From assembly GCA_037178975.1 (NCBI GenBank), contig JASJZH010000006.1:8246001-8310000 (forward strand): a stretch of 64,000 nucleotides of DNA. The letters are read 5' to 3'. The position numbers were made by a program, and so were the translations under genes. Below are positions 35,939 through 48,161 of the stretch, in pieces. This stretch comes from Oscheius tipulae (Eukaryota; Nematoda; Chromadorea; Rhabditida; Rhabditidae). The notes beneath the pieces are model-generated. The model was not told the DNA's origin. It saw nothing but the letters and a program-made list of their open reading frames with translations, and ran no database searches. Positions within the stretch are counted from its first letter, which is position 1. Every line of letters begins with the position of its first letter.

Positions 35939-36862
35939 TCGACCTGAATACCACAGACTTCTGACTTTCGGAGCTTTTTCCAAGTACATTTGGAGAGAGT
36001 GGTTTAGGAACTCGACATCATCCTATAAACAACTTTTGAGTTGGTGGACAAATGTTTTGTTTACCGCAGCACTTGGTACTTGGTTTATGTGGAGTACCGG
36101 GTCATGGTCGTGAACCCAGTTCTTGGGATCAAACCAACATCCGAATGCAACTTCGGCATCAAAGAATGAGTCTGTAAACAAGATCAGTTAAAATGAATAT
36201 TTTGTTGGGGATAGATAGACATTAAGAGCTAAGTAAGCAAAAGAATGGGAAAAAGATTGAGAATGCTTATTACAGCCTAATTCAATACTACTATGTCCGT
36301 TGGGGTGAAAAAGTCTCACGCATACACACTACTCGTCCGTATTATCTCAGTAACTAAAAGAGTTTTCTTTTGAGTCTTTTGAGACATCCTGCTAACACGG
36401 GTTTTGATGCTTATGCACCAGCTTAGGTAAGACAGGTTTTGGAAATGGATTTGATTGGAAAATGTGTTCCCAGCCTTGTGCTTGTTCCCAAAATTTACCT
36501 TCTGGACTCTTCCGTTTCGAGCACTGCAGACCTCCAGGTCTTCCAAGCGCCACATTGTCATCAAAGTACAGGACACCATCAATCGGAAGTGTGACCTGGC
36601 TGACCTGATCAAGGGGGATGTGATATAAACAGCATAACCTACTAGAAGATCAGTGTCAAAATACGCGACAGTGTTCTCGGATTCCTCGAAAACTATGTGG
36701 TCATCTAAAATAGTGATTTGAAGATCTATAAATGATGTTACCGATGCAAATCTTATCCTTAGGAGTCCAATTGTCTCTGTGGGAGATTTTGTTGGTGGGA
36801 GCAAAATAGAAGACATGGCTATGAACTGCTGGGATGGAAAGAAACAGCGCTGTAAGCCACAT
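35939..36862 (-). CDS. Amnionless-like receptor subunit, N-terminal half
   Basis: Exons 36862-36742, 36704-36643, 36604-36499, 36171-36065 and 36022-35939 join in phase to 160 residues. A signal peptide (MWLTALFLSIPAVHS) is followed by APTNKISHRDNWTPKDKICI, VTLPIDGVLYFDDNVALG, FDPKNWVHDHDPVLHINQVP and DDVEFLNHSL, then KVRSLWYSGR. These match in order the amnionless N-terminal pattern (PNTNF..NW..PC, LPLDGELVL, WHDPHLW, VPCRHDDVFFP, VRSISALGR). The last exon ends in phase 0 at CGA|GTAGGT, so the protein continues; the C-terminal half at 25756-27224 also begins in phase 0. One gene of about 10 kb containing the receptor-globin gene is the simplest reading. A split or rearranged gene cannot be excluded. 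Confidence 0.7.
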
Positions 36863-36869
36863 TGCTCGG

Positions 36870-37837
36870 ATCAATGTGGCTGATAGTTTGTTGATACCCC
36901 GGGTAATAGAATACTGCCGCGTCACTACTTCCATCAAAACAAACTGTTCCAGATTTTTCGGTTTCAGAAATTCTACTTTTTGTCTTCTTTTCTGATCTGT
37001 AGAGCCCCGAATTGGGGTAAACCAATGATGCTTTTGTTGCTACAGGGAAAGGCTTCTTACTACAATTCTACGCTACAATTAACGTTTATTTTTTAAAAGT
37101 TACTGTAGATGAACACTATTTAACTTTTTTTTTTAGATTTTTAAAACCTTCTCTACTGTTTTTATTTCATATTTCTGTTTTTGAACTACCGTAGTGCTCG
37201 CCGCCGTTTGAGCAAAAGTATTACGTACGTAGGTTGCAGCCAGTAGAATTCCGTACAATTACATTGAATCTCACCACTATAGAGTGTTTACAGAGAATAA
37301 TGCTTTCAAACAGAAGAAACAAAGGACAATCGATTGTAAAATGAAGATTAGAATGCAAAGAGTCCAGAAGGTAGACTTAAATAGAACGTTCTATCTACTG
37401 CTAAAAGCTAATGTTGTTACAATCATAAAATCAGTTGATGGGAACCTTCACTTTCTATGCAAACCCAAAATATTTTTCCAAATTCTTTTCTGTTATAGTT
37501 ACTTTTTGTTTCAAGTCTTGCTTTCTACTTTCAGCAACAGAGAAGTATCAATCGAAGAGAACTTGGTGGACATCCGCTCTTAGTTCGACCGACTGCATTT
37601 TTTTTCACAATCGATCACACTTTGGGCAGTAAAAAAGATTTGAAGTTCAGTCACAAACAGCTGTGATCAAGAGGTCACATAAATTTGTACAGGCATGCTG
37701 ACCAAGCACAATCATTGCACAGGAACAGTACGAAAGCTATATTTATGTTTTGCTGCGGGGTGACATCCTCCTCGGATGTGATTATAAAAACTGAGACTGA
37801 AATGATCCTTCAACAAATCGCGCTCATTCAAACCACC
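36870..37837. other. No recognisable gene; intergenic
   Basis: AT-rich spacer between the divergent amnionless N-terminal half and the PLA2-like gene, so it should hold both promoters. A TATA-like TTATAAAA lies about 55 bases before the PLA2 start. Confidence 0.45.
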
Positions 37838-38233
37838 ATGAAGTTTTCCCTCGGCGTTCTGCTTCTTACAGTTTCCATCACGTCTGCTGCCTTCAGCTGT
37901 GGAACAAACCGTTTCCAAAATTTTATCACGAGACTGTTTGTGAAACTCGATTGCAGGAGTCGATCTGGTAAGTTGAACAGTCTTCAACATACAAAAATCT
38001 CTTAAGGCATGTTCGATAGCTGCTGTCGTACCCATGACAGCTGCTATGACAGAAAAGGTGGAAAAGCAGCCTGCGATTCAGCATTCTGTAGTTGTTTGGA
38101 TCGAGCTGCTGGTAACACTATGTGCAAGGTATGTTGAACGCAAATCTTCTCCAATGCTATTTCTTTTGAGACCGATGCAAACGCTTTCTGTTGGGCCGTA
38201 AAGAAGTTCGGAGATAGAGCTTACAAGGGATAA
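37838..38233 (+). CDS. Small secreted phospholipase A2-like protein
   Basis: Exons 37838-37967, 38007-38128 and 38171-38233 give 104 residues. A signal peptide (MKFSLGVLLLTVSITSA) precedes SCGTNRFQNFITRLF and the PLA2 active-site motif CCRTHDSCYD (His53, Asp54), then CDSAFCSCLDRAAG and a final FCWAVKKFGDRAY. The cysteine layout resembles the short nematode PLA2-like proteins. The classical YGCYCG-type calcium loop is not evident; GMFDS directly precedes the CC motif instead. Activity is therefore likely but not certain. The third exon uses a TTTTGAG acceptor and was chosen because it restores the conserved C-terminal helix. Confidence 0.8.
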
Positions 38234-38581
38234 TAACTTTAAAGGAGTGATAAATGTGGTTGTACATTCTGGTGGCTTCACAATGAATGAAGTTTTTTGC
38301 TTCGCCGCGGTCTACAATTAGAGATAAAGTCAAGGGAAGCAAAGAAAGGATACTCAGGATATCAAACCCACAAGCGATCTTGAAATAATTGCTTTATCTG
38401 CATCTTGGTCAACTGGTCAATATCATAGGGTATGATCATGTCATCCTGTTAGCTTGTACGGCCACTCATCAGTATCCACTTTGTTTCATTCAGTTTCTTA
38501 GAAACTAAAGTGCCTGCTGTTTACACCATACACTGCGGCACGATTGTCACCTGCCATATTTTGAAGCACAGCGCATTAGGC

Positions 38582-39287
38582 ATGATCCCATCTCTCCCCT
38601 CTGCTAATTTCTCTTCTGTTGATGCTCCAGTTCTACTCAAAGTAAGCTTTATCTGCTGGTACAGGAAATATGAATGTTTAGATTTCGAAACTAGTGCTCA
38701 AACAGTTTCCTTGCTCTGCTGATAAGCTGAAGGAGTACAGCTTCGCAATTTCTGGACAAGACGGCGATGAAGAAGCTGCCTTGGTGAGAATTCTCTGTGT
38801 TTTAAGTTAATTAGTCTTTTAGCACAGAGAACTGCACCTGCTATGGTCATTTCTCATCTATTTTCAGCCGAAGGAAGCCGAATTTCGCGAGAATTTGAGC
38901 CAGGTAATAACACTCTTTGAATATTTGACCCAAATTATCTTCTAGGTCCGAATACCAGGGGAACTACACGACAAATTCGTTCAAATTTGGCTGGAAGAAG
39001 GAAGTAAAGCTGTTGAGAGAGGGATGAAAGTTACGTCCACAGGAATGCCTCGAGTGACGGAAGTACATTGCTCCACGCAACTTTCTATATCCAAGTAAGT
39101 AAATTCAGTATGTTTTGATGCTGTTCCTTCCAGTAATTCAAGTGAGAAATGCCGAAATGCCGAAATTGTGACACATATCAAGACAGACCAAGGATTAAGA
39201 AAAATGATTCTTCCACGGGAGAAAGCAATACTATTGTACAGTGAGCTTAACAAGGTTCAGCAGAAACTAGACGATCTTGTGGAATGA
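38582..39287 (+). CDS. COMM-domain protein, COMMD8-like
   Basis: Exons 38582-38641, 38682-38783, 38823-38903, 38946-39094 and 39134-39287 join in phase to 181 residues, the size of COMMD8. The N-terminal part is helical. The C-terminal 80 residues fit a COMM domain: a beta-strand run around TEVHCSTQLSIS, then EIVTHIKTDQGLRKMIL and the final helix LLYSELNKVQQKLDDLVE. COMMD proteins form part of the Commander/CCC complex in endosomal sorting. The Trp usual in the first strand is replaced. The start ATG is internal to a longer open frame, so extra N-terminal residues are possible. Paralogue assignment rests mainly on length and is tentative. Confidence 0.65.
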
Positions 39288-40112
39288 AAAGGTTATAACT
39301 TTTTTGTTTTGCGAAGTTGGCATGGATTGAGTCAGCTGGAACTACTATGTAAAGTTTGGAGAAGCTGTGCTAGCAACTGCAATAGTAGTGTGCTGGTAAC
39401 GATCACACTATAGACAAAAAAAAAACTAAACGATCATGTTTATAATTTTCTTGTACGGCATATCTTTTTGGCATGTTCTTTTAAGTAGTAGGAAGGTTGT
39501 CCAAGGCAATAAATAATCTGAAAACCACATCTCTACTATCTAAAGCCCGATGGTTTCTTACCCCTTATTCAAGTACTCGGAGAAATTCAGCGCGGCCTCT
39601 GCTCCCATGACTCAGTCGGCTAGCGCTCTGACTACAAAATAAAAAGGCGTCGGGTTCGATTCCCGGGCTTTTAAAACTTGTTTATCTAGCCATGAATCAT
39701 CGGGAAGCACCGTCAGTAGGTTCTCGGTATTATTATTCGGTCCAAAATTATCGCTTTGCCACGAACCAAGGCAGTTAGCATAGCACGCACTTTGACCAAA
39801 CTGCTAAACTGGTAATCTAAAATTTCTTCAGTACAAAAAACCATCTTAGCAAATGATTTCCTAAAATCTGTGAACCTGAAACTCGTCATTGCTTTAACCA
39901 AGCGGTTTTTGTTTTCTATCTTGTTGTTCGGTCTCGCATTAGAAGCTTTTCTATACCTCCTATATATTTCTGTCTATTGCTCCTTTCGAAATACTTTCGG
40001 ACACCACGAGACTTTGTCGTCACAGGCGGTTTACCAGCTTCTGGTAAGCTGCTATCAAATCTAGCCGACGTCAGCACTCTTTAAAAGCGTAACTTCCACC
40101 GCTGCCTTAGAC

Positions 40113-40651
40113 ATGAAGCTGTTCATTTCCTTCGCTATCACATCCATTGTCCTTCTGCTTTTTATTGTCACCGGCATATATCTGCTTGCATTAGCAATTT
40201 GTCGTCGCTTTTTGGTCGTTCCCGTTGGACAAAGGAGGGCTGGGCCTCTGCAGGAAAAGATTCGTCCTGAGGATACCAGATTTGACGATTGCAGTAAGAC
40301 CAATCATTTTCCTGTAATCGGGCTTCAGTTTACACAACACAATGTCCGCCTTCGATTATTCTGCATATCGATGAAGAACCTCCAGGTTAGTGTATGGAAA
40401 AGGAAAAATCGACGCGATCAATTACCGGTATTATCCTAGCTCCCAATCATTGTGCTACATCTAAGTTTAAGTGAGCGGCAAAAGGTTGCAAAAGTTTGGA
40501 TAAAGTGACTAGCGCTCTATTACATTGCCTAGTTTCAGAATATTACGACATCGAAGCGAATCGTGCATCTCCCCTTCCAAGTTACGATTCCGTCATCTAC
40601 AACGACAATCTTCAACGCTCCTTTCAGTCATTCATCGGAAAGACACTATGA
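40113..40651 (+). CDS. Small single-pass membrane protein, unknown function
   Basis: Exons 40113-40293 and 40539-40651 give 97 residues. Residues 1-30 form one hydrophobic helix (MKLFISFAITSIVLLLFIVT and onward) that may be a signal anchor. A basic stretch (CRRF) follows, then a cytosolic-type tail ending PLPSYDSVIYNDN, which resembles a PxY protein-interaction motif. No family recognised. It is convergent with the synaptotagmin-1-like gene, whose stop is 292 bases away. Confidence 0.6.
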
Positions 40652-40942
40652 ACATTTATTCGTGTTTAAAATGACACAACCTTTTAAAAAGTCTAAAGCA
40701 ATATGTTTGTTTCTTGAAGAAATCTAGAAAACCGGACTTTGCACCGGGGGCGTGGAAAAGAGAGAGTGGGCTGAGTATAGGTACTGTGGGAATGTCTGAC
40801 AAGATATGAGAAGTCACAACCTGACGGTATTACTTACAGGAGAGGGAATAGAGAGAGGAAAACCAGTTGTAGGGAGAGGATGGGGTTAGACTGGAATTGA
40901 TTTAAGGCTGGCAAAAAGAATTAAATAGGAGAGAATAGCCAC

Positions 40943-43019
40943 TTAATCGTCGTTAAAAGGCATCAGCGTGTGCCATTGAGCGACTGACCGACGCGGCGTA
41001 GCCAACATGTCATTCCATTGCTTTAAGCCATATCCGGTCGCATTGGCCCCGATTATTACCTATTTAAGGACTTGTTCTTTGGACTAGAGCAAAAGTACCT
41101 GACCAATGCGCTCATTGGAACCGACTCTGTCGTAATCCGAAACCGTCACGTGTAGATGGACTCTCTGCAAAAAAGGTGTCTATGTGTGAATAGGATTCCC
41201 CACTACCTGCATTTTTTCCGGAGTCACATCAAAACTGAACGATTCGTTGTAGTACGGATTAAGGGTCTTCATCTTGATTGTTGTTTTCTTCTTCTCCAGG
41301 CGTTTGTTCTGCATCATTAAGTAGATTTTCACGTAGGGATCTAAAGATGTCTCTTTCCAGATCAAAAGCTACCCGAAAGTCCGAGGACGTCCATTTTCTT
41401 CAAGTTTTTGCACTCCATGACGACAACAGATAGTTTATTTTTGTTTGGCACGTAACGTAAGGCGAGGCAGACTTCTCCGAGGCGATTTTCCTGGAAATAA
41501 AGATGTAAACTTGGCATTAGACTCCCACCAACAGTTTTTTTTTTCGTCTAACTTTGGGCGAAGTTATGACTTATGTGCCTATCTGGTTCTTTGCCCAAGC
41601 TATTCTGTGACACTATAGATGACAATAGGATTTGAGAGATTAAGAGTGCTAGATTGATAGCAGCTTCAAGCGGTACAAGTCTTGAACTTCCAGAATACAC
41701 GGCAGATCATTGCTGATGTAAATGTTTATGTTTGTAAATTTAATTATGGCAAGATGCTATAAAGCAGATATATTCAAGTAATTACAAAGGAACTATTTTC
41801 GGAGTCGACTCTTAGTTAAGTTTGCTAGGGTTGCTCTTAGCCTGAGCTGCAAAACGCTTTTATAACTGTGTCATGCTATAGAGGACTCTGTTTACTTGTA
41901 TGTTTTTGTCCGAGGCCACGAAACAGAAACGATTCAATTATATTGTACAGAAGTTTTGTTGTACAGAAACAGTTATTGCCTAAATTGGGTGCTAAATTAT
42001 ATCCACCATTTCTCGATTACCATTTTCTCTATGCCGCAAGAGCACGTTCAGATCTTCTCCTCTTCTATATCTCTGTCTCTCTGTTTCTCTGTCTCTCAAT
42101 GTCTCTATTACTCTCTCTATCTCTTTCTGTGTACTGTATTTCTGTCTCTATGTCTTTTACACCTGAAAATAGAAGGACAAAAAGCAATTGCCCACAGGGG
42201 TCGAAACCGGGTCGCCTAGTTTGAGTAGCGTCTCTTAGCAGTACTTTAGCACACCAACTTTAGCGCTGTAACTGAATGTCCGATCAAAACGCGGCTTATG
42301 CCCATTTTACTGCAAGTTTATGCTGAGATTACTGCATATTCTTGCTCAACTCATCGAACTCTACAAAAAGACACTAATACTTTTGTATACTCACCGGTGG
42401 ACTCTCGATCAAGTCGATCCTCTCCAACGTGGTGGCCAAGTCGATTTTGCCTAGTTGCACAGAAATCTGTCCTATTTGGTCGTGTTTGCCGAATCGGTCA
42501 AAGTCGAAGACGTTCATGACCAGTGTTTGCGAGGAGATCTCGTTGAAAGGAACCTAGAAAACCTACTAAGTGAGCCTTCTCCCCCTAATTCGATTTCACC
42601 TTGAACGTGAAGCTTTCATTGAACACGGGATTGAGACTTTTTCGTTGAACCTTGGTTTGGAATTTTTTCTTCTTATCCGGCAAGAGAAAAAGTTTCACAT
42701 AGGGATCGGATGTGCCTCCTAGATCCATTGCCGGGAGTTCTTCTGCTTGAATAATGACAACAGTCAACTGAAAAAGAGCTAATACATTGGTATATTCTGC
42801 AATTTTTAGGAGCTCACTTGTCCACACGAGGACGCTCATCAAGCCTCTATTGAGACGACAAGTCGCACTGATTTCACTATTTTCGGTCAAGAGGGCAGCA
42901 AAAAATGAACTACGTTAACAACTTACAGCATTCTTCTCAAAGTCATAGTCGAGTTTGTACTGAAGACGGCCAAGGAATTTTTTCTCCTTTTCATCCTCCT
43001 TTTTCTTCGTTATAGACAT
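40943..43019 (-). CDS. Synaptotagmin-1-like tandem C2 protein (membrane anchor not located)
   Basis: Exons 43019-42927, 42767-42600, 42553-42395, 41490-41373, 41340-41207, 41164-41099 and 41059-40943 encode 284 residues. C2A carries all five acidic ligands ([25 protein letters not shown]). C2B has the polybasic strand [36 protein letters not shown] and the C-terminal WHTL motif. This is close to C. elegans SNT-1, the fast calcium sensor for neurotransmitter release. The first exon starts [14 protein letters not shown] directly after a CTGTTCAG acceptor, in phase 0. It could be an internal exon, with the lumenal and membrane exons further 5' between 43 and 48 kb, or the first exon of a trans-spliced form. 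The 904-bp intron 42394-41491 has no other visible content. Confidence 0.88.
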
Positions 43020-46000
43020 CTGAACAGAGGGGCGATGTCGACTCAAACAAGTTAATAAGAGAAGCACAAATCAAAGTTGTTTTTGCTCGGGAGCCGAGCG
43101 AGAATGGAAACAGAACGATGGGAAAAGCGTAGTCACGGAGGAAAAAGAGAACCAGGCTCTGAATCTGTCGACGCGGCAGCACAACTAATGAGGGCCGGCA
43201 GTGGTTGCTCTTTAATCACGAAACGAGAAATTCGAAGTCGGAGCTAGACTAGTTTTTGGCATGTTGCCTCTTCCCCGGATCGAATTGAATCGGAATTGAG
43301 GCTCCGGCAACTAACAAGCTATTGGAAATCTGATGTTGGCTGTCCATTAATCAGGAAACGGGATGAATAAAGGAAAGTCGTATGTTTAGGAGAGGAAGAG
43401 GAAGCTGATTAGTGATTTGGCTCAGAAACAAGGGATGCTATATCTCGTGTAAGAAAGATGACCGAGATGATAGAAAAATTGGGCTGAAATGTCGACACGC
43501 AGACACGAATACATCCATGTGTGGGGACACACAAATGTCACCGACAGGATGAATGTGCTCTGCCCCGTTTACGGAATCACCAATTCCTTCTCGATTTCAA
43601 TATGCCAATGAGAAGGAACGGCTTTGCCTAATGCCAACAGTGGGAGAAGAACTGAGGCTGACCTGACTCCAAACTTTGAGTTGTTCCAAGATTTGATGAG
43701 TAAACGATCTCGAAGTACAGCCTATCGAAAAGGTAAAAGAATAAGTACATGATGTGTGTTTTCATATGAAGAACATAGGGGATTATCCGTTGCTTGAGAG
43801 AAGATTCTTTCAGGAGATGAAAACATAGTCATAGGAGGTTGAATGTGGAGAAAGACAGTTCAAAGTTTCAAAGCAAGGATGCCGCTGAAAGTTTCTTAGG
43901 CTATATGGCTTCAGCTTAACCTTGATTTGCTTTTGTCTGGGAAGTTGCTGGGGCTGATCTCCTTTTGTGATCACAATGAGACTGACTAATTGTGCTTCCT
44001 TTCTACTATCTGCAAAGGGCACGAACAAGAAACTCTTGTTCAAAAAGTTATCGCTATATTTCGTCTGGTCTCTGTTTGAGGTTTAAAGTTTCAATGAAAT
44101 CCCCCAGTTTTGTAGCTGACTAGGTCAGGTTGGCAAGTACAGAGTAAAAGGATATTCTGAAGCTTGCAACAGGTACACGGAAAGTACGGAAGAGAACTCT
44201 TTACTAGCACAAAAGCCCATTTTTGATCAGCTGTCAAACTATTTTTCCACTAACCCTTCACAAAAGTTTCATAAGAACATAATGAAATAGAAAAGATTCC
44301 GTATTGATTAGACTGAAAAAGAAGACTAATATAATTTCCTGGTTGCACGCATGGAAGACTGCTTTAAGTACTACGAGATTCTTGGAGGCTGCAAAAGAAA
44401 GACCCTAGCTTATAAGGAAATATGGTGGAACTGAACTTCTGGGCCAAAATATCCGGGCATCAAAGAACTGGAGCAGATTGGCTCACTCTGCATTTGGGAA
44501 AGACCCCTCACTGCCTCTTTGATCTTCTGCTCAATGAATAGAAATAAGGAGATGAATAATTGAATGGGAGAAAGCAGAGAAGAATTCCGGGACTGGCAGG
44601 TTGATTCTCTTCCCTCTTTGACTCTAATTGGAAAGATGAGCCCCTCTTGAACGGGGAAGTGAGTATGTAGGATAGCAATCACAGCTGCGTCGGCTCTCTT
44701 TTCAAATAGAATGAATGTTGAAACAAGTGAGACAAGCGAGGCCAAAAAAAGGCTTAATTCGGCTGTCCTAGTAGTATTTGTGAGGGTTTGTAGACGTGTG
44801 TTTGGCAATTGAATAAGCGAGAGAGAAGAAGGAGTGTCAGATGCGTGTCGCGACACTATTCCACGCAAAAGGAGGTGAAAGAGTAACCCCTCTAGCATCG
44901 ATCTAGCATGACCAATTTTTGCATGCATAATTGGACGATTTCAATGGCTCTCTTTTGGCTTAGATATTCTTGTCTCGCGGTTCAGTGATGCTCAACAAAG
45001 ACGAACTAATGTTTAGAACGGGAACTGAAACCCGGATATCAACCGATTTTAAGGATCCTGGACATGTTGGACACAGTATAGAGCTGAGAAGTGGCTTAAT
45101 AAATTCAAATCGGGTAGTCAAAAATAGCAGTCCAGTTAACAGGTTCTCATTTCATGATCAAGATCGAGAACTTCTTGGAACAAATAAGACAGAGGACTGA
45201 ACAAGTCGAAATTTGTTGTTCTGCAGTCTCTTGGCTGCAAGCGGACAACAAACCCTTGACAAGGCAAAATACTCTCTTCTCGGTCACTCGGGACTTCAAA
45301 CTTCTGAAGAAGGAAGAGATCTCGGACCGACTGCCCAAAATTTCTGAAGCGGACTCTTCAACCGCGATCATCTTTTCATCCCAAACCACTTTTCCTCTTA
45401 AGATCGCGAGACCAACTTCAGCTTCCCTATTGTTTGCAAACAGAATAATAGGAGAAAGGACGACGATTGAAGCTGTTCAGAAGCTAGAGCACTTTCGAAA
45501 GTACAGATACTTTGTGATTCCAAGACCATATTATCAAGCCGGTATTAGACTCTTTTATGTACTGAGCCGCGCCCTTTCTGTCTCTCTCTCTCTCGAAAAC
45601 AGATGATATAAAGAAGCATGGAGCGGCGATCGATGGCTGCCCGCCAGGCAACGCAATAAAAAGAAGTTTACCCACAACCTCGGAAATTTCAGGACGTATA
45701 TTTCATTCGATATAGGTGGATAGACAGAGAAAGACCCGTGTGTCACGTGCTTCCGCGGTGCCAATCCACTGGGAGCAGGAAAAAGGGCTATCAACGTCGC
45801 GCATACGCTGTGGATAATGGAGCAATGGAGCAAAGCAAGCAATTAAAAAATATAATTTAGCTTAAGCTCTCTCGTTTCATGTCGGGGGAACGAGATTACT
45901 TTAGGCGGTACGGGCGAGTCATTAGGATAATAACAGAACAGCTGGAGGCTGAATTTTATAGGTAAACATCAAGAGAAGGGACCTCCGTAATTGAACTAAA

Positions 46001-48161
46001 AAGGGTAAACAGTGAATTCTGGGGGTAAGATTATCTACCTCGCTATAGAATACTCGTGAGAGAGATGCCTTAAAGCATGCTATACTCTAGCGCGCGTAAG
46101 GCATATTGTGTCGGCGAGGGTCACGCGACAGATGAACCTCATAAAGTAGGACATGCCATGATGAAAGTTTCGGGATTGCCGCAATGAGGTGAGCTCTCTG
46201 TTCTGCTCCACGGCGCGCATCAACAGAGAAGAAACTACGTGTTCATTTGGGCAGATACGCCTCTACTATGCATGACAGAGTCAAGAGAAAAAATCGTAAA
46301 TCAATCCACAAAAACACGGACTCTGGTTTGAAGGGTGGAGATTCGGACTTAGGCACACCTAATGACATAATCCAGGAGGGATCAGATTCTAATGGACAGA
46401 CGTCGACGGGCGTCCCTGATGCTGAATGGAAGATAATTGTTGTAGTGGCTTCAAAAACAAGGAGAGAGCTGGCTGTGACTCTGCGCGGACCCGCGACCCT
46501 TCATGCATTCTTGCAGTATTGAAAAAGAACAAAGCATTAAGGTGTTCGCTGTTAGGATTAAGCTAATCAAAAATCTTGTGCGGATTATGTAGGGACTGCG
46601 TACTCGGAACTGAAAGGTGGGAAGACCTGAGTGGGAAGGTGCATAGTGAGGAACGGAGAGGAGCAGGCACCAAAAGGTTACCATGACTACTTTTCTGAGC
46701 ATTGTCGTGAAGGGCCTGTAGTGGGAGTAATTAGGGGCCAAACAAGGAAAAAGTGGTTAATATGTGCCTTGGGAAACGAAACTTTGGAATAACAAGGAAT
46801 CGATCCCGAGTTCAGTGCACGGATAGGTTATTTACAGGCTCCTTTATAGGATCTGTTAGTTATGCTCTCTTAACAACGTTTATCAAAGCTGATGCCATTC
46901 AGATTTTTGTGCTTCAAGAAAAAAAAACGGCACCTGTGGGAAAAGGTTACGGGACAATCCGCACAACCTAAAGAATAAACGAGTAATTAGTCTTTTCGGC
47001 AAACCTCGGCGGCTTCTCTTTGTTGGTCTGTGAGTAATGATCTGCGCCAGTATGCGTGTGACCTGTCTGTCTTTTGTATCGTCCTCCTCCTGACAACATG
47101 CGCTCCGCATCTGCCACGCCATGTCCTTCTCCCTGTTGCACCATACAAAGCCCCCGAAAACCTGTCGTATTAGGCAATCCCATTTTCTCACAGAAAGAAA
47201 CTTGCCATCTAAGGATAGTTGCTTCTCTCCCCCGATCATTCATCACCAATCCCACAGGTGAACAGTAAGTAATGGTAAAGTGACTCTAAATGCTGACAGG
47301 TGGTCGTCGCGCGCGACAGTCTGCCAGATGTGCGTAGGGCGCTGAGCGAGCCATCAGTCTGCCGGTTGGCTCGCTCGCTCGCTGTTCTCGATTATTGTTT
47401 GCTTGTCGCTCTTCTCACTTCTAATAGCAGAGCTCTTGTTGACATTCGTACCGAACATGATACCTTTATCGCTATGGCTTGTTTCTGTAGGTTGGTGTCA
47501 GTCAGGCCCGTTTTTTGCAGTACTAGACTCCATTTGACCATCTGAGTCAATTTACCGCTCTACTGTTTTATGAACACTTTGGGACAGTCTTTACAGCCTC
47601 TCCGTCCCAAAACCACAAATATCATACTTCCAGTCAATTGGCTTGACAGCGTACGAACCGTTCTTTTTTTTCAAACGGTTCAGTTCTATTTTTAGACAGA
47701 GTGATTCATCTTAAACACATCTTATAAACACTTTACCATTGGCACTGTTTTCGTGGCAGTGTTCCGGCCGATCATTTTCTTATCTGCTGGTCAACTTCGT
47801 CAGACGGGGTTCATTTGTTTATGTTTTCTTCATCGATTTTGTCTATCATTTTTTATCAATATGTCATGGCGCAATGGCGCTCTACTAGCCATTGCATGGT
47901 TAAAGCAGTTGATTAAACAGTCTATTTATGTTTTCCTGCTACGAGAAACGCGCTACTTCCACGTACAGATATCAGTTACAACGTACTATGCGAGCGAAAC
48001 ATTGTCCCGACGAGGACCCCCTTCGAGTGAACCGTAATGTTTGGAATGCTCACAGAGTGCGAATTGATTCCCCTCTCCCCCGACGGTCCGTCAATAGCTG
48101 TTAATTATTGCACAGTCTCTCCTTTTCCGTCGGTTTTGGTCCAAATTTTTGTGTTTTCAGG
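43020..48161. other. No recognisable gene in 5.1 kb
   Basis: Upstream of the synaptotagmin-1-like exons. The longest frames (44928-44410 minus, 172 codons; 45154-45606 plus, 150 codons) lack motifs and are in the range expected by chance for this length of DNA. I looked here for the missing membrane-anchor exon of the synaptotagmin and did not find a convincing one. Confidence 0.4.

Noticed and set aside
39601..39673. tRNA-like sequence with A-box (TGACTCAGTCGGCTAGCGC) and T-arm GGGTTCGATTCCC
   Set aside because: The acceptor and anticodon stems do not pair, so it is at best a decayed tRNA or tRNA-derived repeat.
44410..44928. 172-codon minus-strand open frame upstream of the synaptotagmin-1-like exons
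   Set aside because: No motif, Ser/Leu-rich shadow-like composition, and length within chance for 64 kb in six frames. I also tested it as the missing membrane anchor and it does not fit.
45154..45606. 150-codon plus-strand open frame
   Set aside because: Protein-like in parts but isolated, with no homology motif and ending in a CT-repeat.
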